A DNA stretch of 64,000 bases from Nitrosopumilaceae archaeon. GTDB taxonomy: Archaea; Thermoproteota; Nitrososphaeria; Nitrososphaerales; Nitrosopumilaceae. The notes beneath the pieces are model-generated. The model was not told the DNA's origin and did no database searches. It saw nothing but the letters and a program-made list of their open reading frames with translations. Positions 1 through 9,374 of the stretch are shown in pieces; position 1 is the stretch's first letter, and every line of letters begins with the position of its first letter. The DNA is taken from NCBI GenBank assembly GCA_035631875.1, contig DASQHX010000009.1:205281-269280 (forward strand), given 5' to 3'. The translations under genes and the position numbers were made by a program.

Positions 1-35
1 AGTAATATAGAGTAAACAAGAAAAAATACAAGATA

Positions 36-1202
36 TTGAAAAATGTAATTCTTAAAACTCGATTCAAAGGTGCCATATTACATGGCTTATACAATGAGAT
101 GATCAAGAATCCGCCTCAAGGCTATAAAATTCTGACACCAAGCGGGCAAGAAAAAAGCCCACTTACAAAAGTCACATTCCAAATAGACAATAATTTCTAT
201 AAAAGATTCTTGTATCAATTTGGTGCACTACCATATCTTACCATACAATTGAGAGGTGAAAAAATCGATTATAATAACTGTGATTTAATTTTTGCAGCTC
301 AACACCTTCTCAAAACAGAAAAACCGTGGGTTGTTGATCTTGAATTTGTAAATGCACTTGCTGGTTACTGTAACATTTACTTGGTAAGAAATTCAATTTC
401 AAAAAAATTGAAGTCAAAAGAATGCAAAGCCATCTTACCATGGAGTAATTGGGGTTCAGATACATTGCAAAATTCAATTAATTGTACAGCATTCAAAGAC
501 AAGATAAGAGTTGTGAGATACACAGTACCTCCTAAAAATAAAAGAAACTATGTAGGAAAATCTGGAATTCGTATGCTTTTTGTTGGCAGCATAAATCAAT
601 GTGGAAGAATGAGAGAGATGTACAAGGCGCTGTATGAAAATGTAGAGGCTTTTATTCAATTACAAGACAAATATGATGATCTTGAGCTTGTGATCAGATC
701 AAGTGTTACTCCAGAGGTAAGAAAAAGAACAAGCAAGTATCCAAACATCAAGATAATAGACACTCTCCTGTCAGATGCTCAAATGGAGGACCTTTATCGC
801 TCTGCCGACATATTTCCACATGTAGGATATGAGGCCTTGAATTTGTCAACTTTGGAGGCTATGAGTTATGGGATTCCAGTAATAGCAACCAATCTCTACA
901 ACATACCAGAAGCTATAGCCCATATGAAAAATGGAATGTTAATAGACTTGCCAGATTCTAGGTTATTTTACACCAAATATGGATGTCCAAATGAATATTC
1001 AAATCCTCCCATTGACACTATGAAAAAATTCAGAACGTCAATGATAGATAAAACCAAGGATTGTATGAGGATGTTAATTGATGATTCATCTTTACGTCAT
1101 AGTATAGGAAGAGAAGCACAACATGCAATTGAAAGCGGGGAATTTTCAATGAAACATAAAAATTCTATTTTAAAAGAAATTTTTGACAGGGCCACAGGTT
1201 AA
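36..1202 (+). CDS. GT4-family glycosyltransferase
   Basis: Predicted retaining GT-B glycosyltransferase of 388 residues that adds a sugar from a nucleotide-sugar donor to a glycan on the cytoplasmic face. The C-terminal half carries the GT4 E-x7-E signature at Glu266 and Glu274, inside the stretch YEALNLSTLEAMSYGIPVIA. The N-terminal acceptor domain is divergent. The start is a TTG at 36; no in-frame ATG gives a better N-terminus. It is the first of a row of plus-strand glycan genes (the next starts 125 bases on). Donor and acceptor cannot be told from sequence. The family is secure, the substrate unknown. Confidence 0.8.
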   Translation: MKNVILKTRFKGAILHGLYNEMIKNPPQGYKILTPSGQEKSPLTKVTFQIDNNFYKRFLYQFGALPYLTIQLRGEKIDYNNCDLIFAAQHLLKTEKPWVVDLEFVNALAGYCNIYLVRNSISKKLKSKECKAILPWSNWGSDTLQNSINCTAFKDKIRVVRYTVPPKNKRNYVGKSGIRMLFVGSINQCGRMREMYKALYENVEAFIQLQDKYDDLELVIRSSVTPEVRKRTSKYPNIKIIDTLLSDAQMEDLYRSADIFPHVGYEALNLSTLEAMSYGIPVIATNLYNIPEAIAHMKNGMLIDLPDSRLFYTKYGCPNEYSNPPIDTMKKFRTSMIDKTKDCMRMLIDDSSLRHSIGREAQHAIESGEFSMKHKNSILKEIFDRATG

Positions 1203-1327
1203 GTTAACCTTTGCATTAGGTGTTACTATATAAATCATAAAATGTATAAAGTACAATCTAAAATTTCCAATAATCATTTAGACAATGGTGATAAACAAAT
1301 GGTTCTAATACCACTTGTACAGAAATT

Positions 1328-2353
1328 TTGCCATTGAACAAAAATAGCAGATTAAGAAACAGACGAGTTCTTGTTACTGGTGGTGCAGGCTTCATAGGCT
1401 CTGAAGTTGTAAGACAGCTACATGGTTTGGGAGCAAAAGTAATTGTGTTTGATAATTATTCTTCTGGTAGAAGAAGATATTTGGATGAAATTCTTGGTGT
1501 TCATCAGATCAAAGGCAACATTACAAATTCTGTGAAGGTAAACGAAGTTGTCAACAAATCTGATTACATAATAAACCTTGCAGCTTTGCCATTCATACCT
1601 GATTCATACTATTATCCTGCAGAATTTTTCAAAGTAAATGCAGAGGGTACTATTAACATGGCAATGGCAGCAATTAGATCCAAGCGAATCAAAGGTTTTG
1701 TTCACATCTCAACTAGTGAAGTATATGGTAGTGCCAAAACTGTTCCAATGTCAGAAGAACACCCAACTTTACCACAATCAACATACGCAACAAGTAAACT
1801 TGCCGGGGAAAGAGCGATATTTACTTTACATAAAGAGCATGGCTTTCCAGCTGTTATCATAAGGCCATTTAATAGCTATGGACCAAGGATAACTCAACCA
1901 TATATAATTCCAGAAATAATAAGCCAGATGTTTCATAACAAGAATTTTGTGAAATTAGGAAATGTTGAATCATTCAGAGACTTTACATATGTTTCAGATA
2001 CAGCTAGAGGAATAATATCAGCACTGACAGAAGATAAAGCGATAGGAGAAACTATCAACATAGGAAGCAACAAAAGTTATAAAATAAAAGACCTTGTATT
2101 GTTGGTAGCAAAAATTCTCGAGAAAAAGGTCAAGATAGTGATAGATAAAGAACGATTTAGACCATTTGATGTTCAAAAGTTGGTATGCGATTATCACAAA
2201 GCCAAAAAATTACTTGGGTGGACACCCACAGTACCTATTGACGAAGGTCTGACAAAAACAATAGATTGGATGAGGAACAATTCACCAGATTTTGCTACTC
2301 CTTTTGAGGGATGGGCAAAAACATACAGAATGAACCTAAGTCACAAGAAATGA
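1328..2353 (+). CDS. NAD-dependent epimerase/dehydratase (extended SDR)
   Basis: Nucleotide-sugar modifying enzyme of the extended short-chain dehydrogenase family, 341 residues. It shows the NAD-binding motif GGAGFIG at residues 18-24, a Ser-Thr-Ser patch and the catalytic Tyr153-x3-Lys157 (YATSK). Such proteins act as 4,6-dehydratases, 4-epimerases or UDP-glucuronate decarboxylases. Which reaction occurs here is not resolved. The start is TTG. The stop lies 4 bases before the next gene, a DegT-family enzyme, so the two are probably co-translated and may act consecutively on one nucleotide sugar: a 4-keto intermediate, then 3-dehydration or amination. Confidence 0.85.
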   Translation: MPLNKNSRLRNRRVLVTGGAGFIGSEVVRQLHGLGAKVIVFDNYSSGRRRYLDEILGVHQIKGNITNSVKVNEVVNKSDYIINLAALPFIPDSYYYPAEFFKVNAEGTINMAMAAIRSKRIKGFVHISTSEVYGSAKTVPMSEEHPTLPQSTYATSKLAGERAIFTLHKEHGFPAVIIRPFNSYGPRITQPYIIPEIISQMFHNKNFVKLGNVESFRDFTYVSDTARGIISALTEDKAIGETINIGSNKSYKIKDLVLLVAKILEKKVKIVIDKERFRPFDVQKLVCDYHKAKKLLGWTPTVPIDEGLTKTIDWMRNNSPDFATPFEGWAKTYRMNLSHKK

Positions 2354-2357
2354 AATC

Positions 2358-3632
2358 ATGACCTCAGTAAAACCAACAATTATCAAATTAATACGAAAGA
2401 ACTTTGAAAAGCGACACGAATTCATCCCTGGAAAAACTAGAATAGCTCTTATCGAGCCAGCGTTTGGGCCAGATGAAGTTATAGAAGCATTGGATTCACT
2501 GCTTACCACAAATGTTACAATGGGCAAGAAAGTAAAGAGATTTGAGCATCTTTTTTCAAGATACATCAAATCTCGTTTTTCATCAATGGTAAATTCTGGT
2601 TCTTCAGCTAATTTAGTTGCGCTATCAGCATTAACTAATCCTTGGTTCCAACGAAGGATTAAAAAAAATACAGAAGTAATAACACCTGCAGTCACATGGG
2701 CTACTACAGTATATCCTCTATACAATCTTAATTTAAAACCAAAATTCGTGGATATCAATTTAGAAAATTTCTGCATGAAAACAGACGATTTGGATAGAGC
2801 AGTTTCTTCTAATACTTCCTTGCTTTTGCCAGTACATCTACTTGGTAACGTTTGTGACATGTCTATTATAAAAGAAGTAGCTACAAAAAAAGATCTTCTG
2901 ATAATGGAGGATTGTTGTGAAGCTCACGGCGCAGAATTTAAAGGAAAAAAGGTCGGAACATTAGGAGACATAGGAACTTTCAGTTTCTTTCTTTCTCATC
3001 ACATCACCACCATGGAAGGTGGAATGGTAGTAACGAATGACGAATCATTGCACGAATTGTCAAAAGCATTAAGAGCATTTGGTTGGATTCGAGATCTCAA
3101 ACTAAAAGAGAAATTCATGAGTAAATACCCGCACATAGATCCAAGATATTTATTTGTAAACTTGGGATATAATTTTAGGCCTTTAGAGATTCAAGGAGCT
3201 TTTGGCATTCATCAAATAGCAAAACTAGAAAACTTCATAAAAATAAGAAAAGAAAATGCAAGATATTGGAGTAGGAGATTTTCACAATATGAAGATTACT
3301 TCATACTAACTAAGGAAACTCCCCATACAAGGTCGGTTTATTTTTGTTATCCATTAACAATTAAAAAAGACGCTCCTTTTGACAGAAAACATTTGTTAAA
3401 TTATTTGAAGACAAAGAAAATAGAAACGCGCCCAATAATGTCAGGTAACTTTTTAGAACAACCAACTATAGAGTTTATTCCTCATGCAAAGTATGGTAAA
3501 TTAGAAAATTCAAAATTAGCTATGCGTAACTCATTTTTCTTTGGAAATCATCATGAAATAGATAAGCCCCAACGAGAATATGTTGTAGATGTGATAGCAC
3601 AGTTCATAGAATGCAAATTGTGGAAACGATGA
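2358..3632 (+). CDS. DegT/RfbH-type PLP enzyme with His replacing the catalytic Lys (sugar 3-dehydratase-like)
   Basis: 424-residue fold-type I PLP enzyme of the DegT/DnrJ/EryC1/StrS family. At the position where aminotransferases carry the Schiff-base lysine (K-T-I-T-T-G-E-G-G type), this protein reads SHHITTMEGG, putting His214 in place of Lys. That substitution is known in ColD and in the E1/AscC/RfbH family, which remove the 3-hydroxyl of a 4-keto-6-deoxy sugar rather than simply transaminating. So a 3-deoxysugar (dideoxyhexose) dehydratase role is inferred. Whether it carries a 2Fe-2S cluster like E1 is unclear. It follows a short-chain dehydrogenase by 4 bases, consistent with a 4-keto sugar supply. 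Confidence 0.7.
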   Translation: MTSVKPTIIKLIRKNFEKRHEFIPGKTRIALIEPAFGPDEVIEALDSLLTTNVTMGKKVKRFEHLFSRYIKSRFSSMVNSGSSANLVALSALTNPWFQRRIKKNTEVITPAVTWATTVYPLYNLNLKPKFVDINLENFCMKTDDLDRAVSSNTSLLLPVHLLGNVCDMSIIKEVATKKDLLIMEDCCEAHGAEFKGKKVGTLGDIGTFSFFLSHHITTMEGGMVVTNDESLHELSKALRAFGWIRDLKLKEKFMSKYPHIDPRYLFVNLGYNFRPLEIQGAFGIHQIAKLENFIKIRKENARYWSRRFSQYEDYFILTKETPHTRSVYFCYPLTIKKDAPFDRKHLLNYLKTKKIETRPIMSGNFLEQPTIEFIPHAKYGKLENSKLAMRNSFFFGNHHEIDKPQREYVVDVIAQFIECKLWKR

Positions 3633-3685
3633 GCCTTTGTAATTCTTGAAAATCGTTATTTAGCGTCAACATCATTGAATAATAA

Positions 3686-4624
3686 ATGGATTTGAAAGGG
3701 GAAAAAACTGTAGTAACAGGCGGATCAGGATTCCTTGGATCTAGAATAGTAAAATTCCTTGAAGAAAAAGGAGTAGAAGACATCACAGTACCACGTTCAG
3801 ATACTTGTGATTTGAGAATTGCTGAAAATTGTGCAATGATTACAAAAGGTGTAGATATTGTATTTCATGCTGCAGGAAATGTTGGAGGCATAGGGTATAA
3901 CAAAGATCATCCCGGTTCTGTGTTTTATGATAATATAATGATGGATACATTGATGATGGAAGAAAGCAGAAAGAATAACGTAAAAAAATTTATTGCTATA
4001 GGTACTGTGTGTAGTTATCCCAAATTTGTGGATGTACCATTTTCTGAAGAAAAAATTTGGGAAGGATATCCTGAGGAAACAAATGCGTCATATGGTCTTT
4101 CCAAAAAAATGTTAATAGTTCAATCAGATGCATATCGTCAACAATATAATTTTAAATCAATAGTGCTTGTACAAACAAATCTATATGGACCAGGTGATAA
4201 TTTCGATCCCAGTACCTCCCATGTAATACCGTCCTTGATAAAAAAAATTCATGATGCAAAAATACTTAATCAACACGAAATTGAGCTTTGGGGAGACGGA
4301 AGCCCGTCACGAGACTTTTTATATGTAGATGATGCCGCAAGAGCTGCTATTTTAGCAGCTGAGAAATATGAAAAAAGCGAACCAATCAATATAGGAAGTG
4401 GTAAAGAAATTACCATAAAAGAATTGGCAGAATTAATAATTAAATTAATGAATGCAGATCTCAGGATAAGATGGAATACACAAAAACCAAACGGACAACC
4501 ACGTCGTTGTCTTAATATCGAAAAAGCAAAAAAAGAGATAGGGTTTATTCCAATTGTGAATATAGAAGACGGTTTAAAGAAAACTATAGAATGGTATGAA
4601 AGACAGCAAGAAAATAACAAATGA
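3686..4624 (+). CDS. GDP-L-fucose synthase-like epimerase/reductase
   Basis: 312-residue extended SDR. The NAD(P)-binding motif GGSGFLG lies at residues 12-18 and the catalytic pair is Tyr136-x3-Lys140 (YGLSK). Several stretches follow the GDP-fucose synthase (Fcl/WcaG) pattern: an AGNVGGI loop, the VCSYPKF segment and NLYGPGDNF. Members epimerise and reduce GDP-4-keto-6-deoxymannose; here a related GDP- or CDP-deoxysugar is also possible given the dehydratase-like gene before it. The start is ATG 53 bases after the previous stop. Subfamily call moderately sure, exact product not. Confidence 0.75.
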   Translation: MDLKGEKTVVTGGSGFLGSRIVKFLEEKGVEDITVPRSDTCDLRIAENCAMITKGVDIVFHAAGNVGGIGYNKDHPGSVFYDNIMMDTLMMEESRKNNVKKFIAIGTVCSYPKFVDVPFSEEKIWEGYPEETNASYGLSKKMLIVQSDAYRQQYNFKSIVLVQTNLYGPGDNFDPSTSHVIPSLIKKIHDAKILNQHEIELWGDGSPSRDFLYVDDAARAAILAAEKYEKSEPINIGSGKEITIKELAELIIKLMNADLRIRWNTQKPNGQPRRCLNIEKAKKEIGFIPIVNIEDGLKKTIEWYERQQENNK

Positions 4625-4714
4625 AAATCTGGTGAATAACAGTCTACCATATTGTTTGAGCATTTAATCTGAATAGTATACTTATATCACACATGTATAG
4701 TCAATTCAGTAATT

Positions 4715-5599
4715 TTGATAGTAGTAGGAATACCAGCATATAACGAAGAAAAAAACATAGCAAGAATAATCGTAAAATTACAAGAAGTCGCTGACAAAAT
4801 AATAGTATGTAATGATGGTTCTACTGATTCCACGGGAATCATAGCTGAAAAAATGGGCGCCGTTGTTGTAAATCATCCAAAAAATCTAGGATACGGTGCT
4901 GGTATTAGAAGTATATTTCTCAAAGCATCAGAATTAGATTCAGATATACTTGTGACATTTGATGCAGATGGGCAACATAGAGTAGAAGATATTCAGGCAG
5001 TATTAGAACCAATTATTAAAAACGAGGCAGATATTGTTATTGGATCTAGGTTTCTAAGTGGAAATGACAAAAATGTTCCAGCGTATAGAAAAGTCGGCAT
5101 AAAAACAATAACAAATATTACAAATACTTCAACAGATCTGAACCTAACTGATTCTCAGAGTGGTTTTAGAGCGTATAACAAAAAAGTTCTAAAAGATATT
5201 GTTCCTTCTGAATATGGAATGGGTGTTTCAACTGAGATTCTTATAAAAGCTAGTAAAAGAGAATACAAAATAAAAGAAGTTCCAATAACTGTATTGTATG
5301 ATGGTGATACATCAACTCACCATCCAGTTTCACATGGGATATCAGTAATACTTAGTACGATGAAATTTGTATCCATAGAGCATCCTCTAAAATTTTATGG
5401 AATTCCTGGATTGATTTTCTTGACAATTGGTTTATTCTTTATAGTATGGACTCTTGAGGAATTTACATTAACACGTCAGGTTTGGACCAATATTTCATTA
5501 ATAGGTATAGGTTCCATAATATTGGGTACAATGTTAACAATGACTTCAATAATGCTTTACTCCTTGATAAATGTCGTAAGAGAACGTCGTAGTGACTAA
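4715..5599 (+). CDS. GT2 glycosyltransferase, dolichol-phosphate mannosyltransferase-like, with two C-terminal TM segments
   Basis: 294 residues. The N-terminal two thirds is a GT-A fold with the opening IPAYNEE and NDGSTDST and a metal-binding DAD at residues 83-85 (DADGQH). Two hydrophobic helices follow, at about residues 230-252 and 258-282. Relatives transfer a sugar (mannose or glucose) from a nucleotide donor to polyprenyl or dolichyl phosphate at the membrane, supplying lipid-linked donors to extracytoplasmic transferases. That fits the next gene, whose C-terminal half looks like such a transferase. The start is TTG, giving the N-terminus typical for the family. Confidence 0.82.
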   Translation: MIVVGIPAYNEEKNIARIIVKLQEVADKIIVCNDGSTDSTGIIAEKMGAVVVNHPKNLGYGAGIRSIFLKASELDSDILVTFDADGQHRVEDIQAVLEPIIKNEADIVIGSRFLSGNDKNVPAYRKVGIKTITNITNTSTDLNLTDSQSGFRAYNKKVLKDIVPSEYGMGVSTEILIKASKREYKIKEVPITVLYDGDTSTHHPVSHGISVILSTMKFVSIEHPLKFYGIPGLIFLTIGLFFIVWTLEEFTLTRQVWTNISLIGIGSIILGTMLTMTSIMLYSLINVVRERRSD

Positions 5600-5636
5600 A
5601 AAGCATATTACATGAAGTTAATGAAATTCATTTAAT

Positions 5637-8429
5637 ATGAGTAGTTGGAATAATATCAAAAATATTGTTACAAAATTCAAAGGTTTAACCACTATAGGAT
5701 TTACAAATATAATAGCTAGTGCAATTTCTGGTCTTTTTTGGTTCTACATTGCTAGACTATTAGGGACAACACATTATGGTGAGGTTAGCTATATCATTGC
5801 AATTTCTGGTATTGCACTTACGTTTTCACTTTTTGGATCTGGTAACGCTCTTTTAGTTTACACAGCTAAGGGAGTGAAAATTCAACCTCCAGTCTATTTT
5901 ATTTCTATTGTCGCAATAGCAATTGCGTCTATTGTATTATACTTTATTTTTTACAATATTGGACTTTGTTTACTAGTTGTTGGTAATGGAATTTTTGGAC
6001 TATCTACACTAGAATTACTTGGTTTAAAATCATACAAAAAATATGCACAGTATTTTATCATTCAAAGAATTCTAATGGTGGTTTTAGCAATTTCTCTTTA
6101 TTATTTTATTGGTTATAATGGTATAATCATAGGCATTGGTTTATCTTACTTTCCAGCTTTGATACAATTATACAAAGTATTTAGAGGCTCAAAAATTGAT
6201 TTTTCTCTAATAAAACCTCGTTTCAGTTTTTTGTTTATTAGCTATATACTGGATATTTCAAGAACATTTGGGAGTAGTATTGACAAAATTATTGTTGCAC
6301 CAATGTTAGGTTTTGCTCTTTTGGGAAATTATCAGCTAGGAATACAATTTCTTTCAGTTTTAACCATTTTCCCTAGTGTTGTATATTATTACCTAGTACC
6401 ACATGATGCAAGTGGAAATCCAAATGCGAGATTAAAAAAGATTTCAATTGTCATTTCTGTCGGTCTTGCAATTCCATCAATTGTGTTATCCCCATTTATC
6501 GTACCTATTTTATTTCCAAAATTCACTGAAGCAGTTCAAGTAATTCAAATCGTAAGTTTGTCAATAATACCAATTACCATAAGCAATATGTACATATCGA
6601 AATTTCTAGGAAATGAAAAGATTAGAATTGTACTTATAGGAGCAGGAATATTCATTGCAATTCAGATTCCAACCATTTTATTGTTTGGAAAAATTTTTGG
6701 AGTCAATGGAATTGCTTTGTCATATGTTTTAGCAACAACTGTAGAAGCAATATATCTAATCACTATAGATCGTTTGTATTTCAAAAAGAGAATAATAAAG
6801 TTTGAAGATCAAAGTACAAAGTTTGAAGATCAAAGTACAAAGTTTGAAAATCAAAGTACAAAGTTTGAAAATCAAAGTACTACTAATAATAGAGTTTCAA
6901 ACATTGATTTTATCGAGAGAAAAATTGAATTTTTAGTAAGAAATCCAATTATTTCTATTTTCATACTATGTACCATTGGTCTATTTTTCCGATTGTATTA
7001 TTTTCCTTATAATGTTCCATTAACTCTTGATGCACTAAATAGTTATTTTTTCTATGCAAGTGATACCAGTATTTTGGGCCATTTCCCTACCAATCACATA
7101 GTAGGTAATAATGGATGGCCTGCATTTTTATCAATTTTCTTTACTATTTTTCGATTTGAAAATACGCTTGATTATATGACATTACAACGTCTCATAACAG
7201 TATCATTTTCTGTATTAACAATCATTCCAGTTTACCTATTATGTAGAAGGTTCTTTGAGAAACCATATGCGCTTATCGGAGCAGCTATTTTTGCACTTGA
7301 GCCTCACATAATTCAAAATTCTTTACTAGGATTGACCGAACCGCTCTATATCATTCTGATAACGTTGTCATTAGTTTTGTTCTTTAGTTCAAATAAAAAA
7401 ATTACATATGCTTCATTTGCTATCACAGGACTTGCATCTCTTGTTAGAACTGAAGGTTTGTTCTTATTTTTCCCATTAATAATTATGTTTTATGTAAAGA
7501 ATAGAAAAGGAGGAGGGGCGATAGCCAAATCTGCATTTGCGGTTTCCATTTTTATTGCCACAATAATACCAATGGCAATAATTAGAATCAAAAGTTATGG
7601 ACAAGATTCATTGAGTAGTCGTATATCAGATGGTGTAACTGGTGTCTTGGCAACATCATCAGTTGGAAAAGATTCGTTTATTATTTTTATAAAAGGCATA
7701 ATCAATATAGTAGAATTTACTGCGTGGTCACTAATTCCAATTTTAATATGTCTGGTACCAATAGGTATTTTTCTCATACTAAAGAAAAAATCATCAGAAA
7801 ATATAACAATAATAGTAACCACAATTTCAATGAGTTTACCAGTAGTTTTTGCATTTTATTATCTACAAGATACACGTTTCATATACCCATTATTTCCAAT
7901 ATTTTGTATTTTATCAATTTTTACTATAAAGAAATTAGGAGCCAAGTTTAAAGATCAAAATATATTTTTGGTTTTAATTATTGGTGGCATTATTCTTTCA
8001 TCAGGCATCTTTTTAGATATCAAAAAATATGATTATGAACATCAAAAAGAATCATTTGGCATTGCACAAAGTATTATCAGCATTGCAAAAGGAGTTAATG
8101 ATTATTACCCCGATGATAGCTTTATCAAACCAGCTGAAATACCTCAAAAGTGGCCAGTTCTGAGTTCAACAATTCCAACAAACACAATCATAATTCCTAC
8201 CCAAGGTTTTGATTCCCTAGAAAAATACATTGAATCTTCAAAAAGTAAAGGTTTGACTGATTTAGTTGTAGATGGTGCAAAAAATCGCCCATATTTTCTT
8301 AATGATGTATTTTACCATGATGAAAAATATCCATATTTGGTAAAAGTGTTTGATTCTTGGAATCATGGTTACAAATACCATTTAAAAATATACAAGATTG
8401 AATACCAGAATTTTGATCAGAATAAATGA
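5637..8429 (+). CDS. Wzx-like polysaccharide flippase fused to ArnT/PMT-like membrane glycosyltransferase
   Basis: 930 residues, mostly membrane. Residues about 10-385 look like an oligosaccharide flippase (Wzx/MATE-type, many TM helices). Residues about 430-800 look like a GT-C transferase of the PMT/ArnT kind: first loop with an acidic residue in LTLDALNSYFF, then many helices, then a short soluble tail. The two are joined by a hydrophilic linker of four heptads (KFEDQST or KFENQST) at residues 388-415, encoded by a 21-base tandem repeat. Family knowledge: flippases move lipid-linked glycans outward and GT-C enzymes then use polyprenyl-phosphate sugars outside. A single chain doing both steps is inference. 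The preceding GT2 gene could make its donor. Confidence 0.7.
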   Translation: MSSWNNIKNIVTKFKGLTTIGFTNIIASAISGLFWFYIARLLGTTHYGEVSYIIAISGIALTFSLFGSGNALLVYTAKGVKIQPPVYFISIVAIAIASIVLYFIFYNIGLCLLVVGNGIFGLSTLELLGLKSYKKYAQYFIIQRILMVVLAISLYYFIGYNGIIIGIGLSYFPALIQLYKVFRGSKIDFSLIKPRFSFLFISYILDISRTFGSSIDKIIVAPMLGFALLGNYQLGIQFLSVLTIFPSVVYYYLVPHDASGNPNARLKKISIVISVGLAIPSIVLSPFIVPILFPKFTEAVQVIQIVSLSIIPITISNMYISKFLGNEKIRIVLIGAGIFIAIQIPTILLFGKIFGVNGIALSYVLATTVEAIYLITIDRLYFKKRIIKFEDQSTKFEDQSTKFENQSTKFENQSTTNNRVSNIDFIERKIEFLVRNPIISIFILCTIGLFFRLYYFPYNVPLTLDALNSYFFYASDTSILGHFPTNHIVGNNGWPAFLSIFFTIFRFENTLDYMTLQRLITVSFSVLTIIPVYLLCRRFFEKPYALIGAAIFALEPHIIQNSLLGLTEPLYIILITLSLVLFFSSNKKITYASFAITGLASLVRTEGLFLFFPLIIMFYVKNRKGGGAIAKSAFAVSIFIATIIPMAIIRIKSYGQDSLSSRISDGVTGVLATSSVGKDSFIIFIKGIINIVEFTAWSLIPILICLVPIGIFLILKKKSSENITIIVTTISMSLPVVFAFYYLQDTRFIYPLFPIFCILSIFTIKKLGAKFKDQNIFLVLIIGGIILSSGIFLDIKKYDYEHQKESFGIAQSIISIAKGVNDYYPDDSFIKPAEIPQKWPVLSSTIPTNTIIIPTQGFDSLEKYIESSKSKGLTDLVVDGAKNRPYFLNDVFYHDEKYPYLVKVFDSWNHGYKYHLKIYKIEYQNFDQNK
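6798..6881 (+). repeat. 21-bp in-frame tandem repeat, four units
   Basis: Four units of aagtttgaagatcaaagtac plus one base, at 6798-6818, 6819-6839, 6840-6860 and 6861-6881. Units 1-2 read GAT (Asp) and 3-4 read AAT (Asn) at the fourth codon. Each codes one heptapeptide in the linker between the flippase and transferase halves of the surrounding gene. Gain or loss of units would keep frame and change linker length. Confidence 0.95.
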
Positions 8430-8514
8430 TGCACAAAAAATTATGTTTTCAAATTGCCTATAACCCAAGATATATAAATTTTTATGATAATTCCATTTCA
8501 CAAGGTTTGATCAA

Positions 8515-9366
8515 ATGAATTGTATTTCTTGCGGTAGTACGTCATTTACTCCCTATTCAGAAAACTCGAATATGGATTTACCCGTGTACAAATGTATAAA
8601 GTGTAATCTGTTAGTTACAGGTTCTACAGAAAGTGAGATCAGAGATAAATCAAAAAAGATCTATACCACCACATATTGGGAAGAACGAAAAGCAATTCAG
8701 TCTTTAGAGTCTAATTTTATGGATAAAACATCACAGTATAAATGGAAACATTGGAAGTCTCAGATTGAATACTGTAAACCATATCTGGACAATAAAAAAG
8801 ATCTACTAGAGATTGGCTCTGGTGCAGGACAATCACTATTTTATTTTGAAAATATAGGATACATGGTAACTGGAATTGAACCAGATTCAAGAAATGTTTC
8901 TCTAATAAACAGCAAGTTAAAGCATGGACAGTGTATAACCGGTTTTGCAGAAGATTCGAATATTGATGGAAAATTTGATATAATTTGGATAAATCATGTT
9001 TTTGAGCATCTAATAAGACCCGATTTATTCTTAGTTAAATGTAAAAATAACTTGCGTGAAGATGGGATAATTTTCATTGAGGTTCCAGAATGCAAAAACC
9101 CCAAAATTTTAAATGAATCAATACGTGAGAATCCATCCACATTTCATTTTACGAGAGAAACCTTAACGAATGTTGTTAGAAATTGCGGATACAAAGTAAT
9201 ACGATGTGATTCATTACGTGTTCCAACACTTATTGAAGCAGGGATTTGGAGAATAATGAAAAAATGTAGTTTTATACCAATGAATCTTTATCCCTACTAT
9301 CCTAGACTCATTACAGACAAAAATGATGGCCAACTAATCAGAATTATACTTTCAAAGGAACGATAG
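8515..9366 (+). CDS. Class I SAM methyltransferase with N-terminal zinc ribbon
   Basis: 283 residues. Cys3, Cys6, Cys27 and Cys30 form an N-terminal zinc ribbon. The AdoMet-binding glycine motif EIGSGAG starts at Glu99, followed by an acidic end of strand 2 (GIEPD) and a motif NHVFEHL typical of Methyltransf_11/23 proteins. Similar zinc-ribbon methyltransferases in glycan loci methylate sugars or nucleotide sugars. The acceptor here is not readable. Preceded by 85 bases with a TATA-like tatataaat (8470-8478), suggesting its own promoter. It converges with the next methyltransferase gene (8-base gap). Confidence 0.8.
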   Translation: MNCISCGSTSFTPYSENSNMDLPVYKCIKCNLLVTGSTESEIRDKSKKIYTTTYWEERKAIQSLESNFMDKTSQYKWKHWKSQIEYCKPYLDNKKDLLEIGSGAGQSLFYFENIGYMVTGIEPDSRNVSLINSKLKHGQCITGFAEDSNIDGKFDIIWINHVFEHLIRPDLFLVKCKNNLREDGIIFIEVPECKNPKILNESIRENPSTFHFTRETLTNVVRNCGYKVIRCDSLRVPTLIEAGIWRIMKKCSFIPMNLYPYYPRLITDKNDGQLIRIILSKER

Positions 9367-9374
9367 TCAAAAGA

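Noticed and set aside
2336..2860. 174-codon minus-strand frame opposite the DegT-family gene
   Set aside because: Antisense to a clearly coding region; no recognisable protein features.
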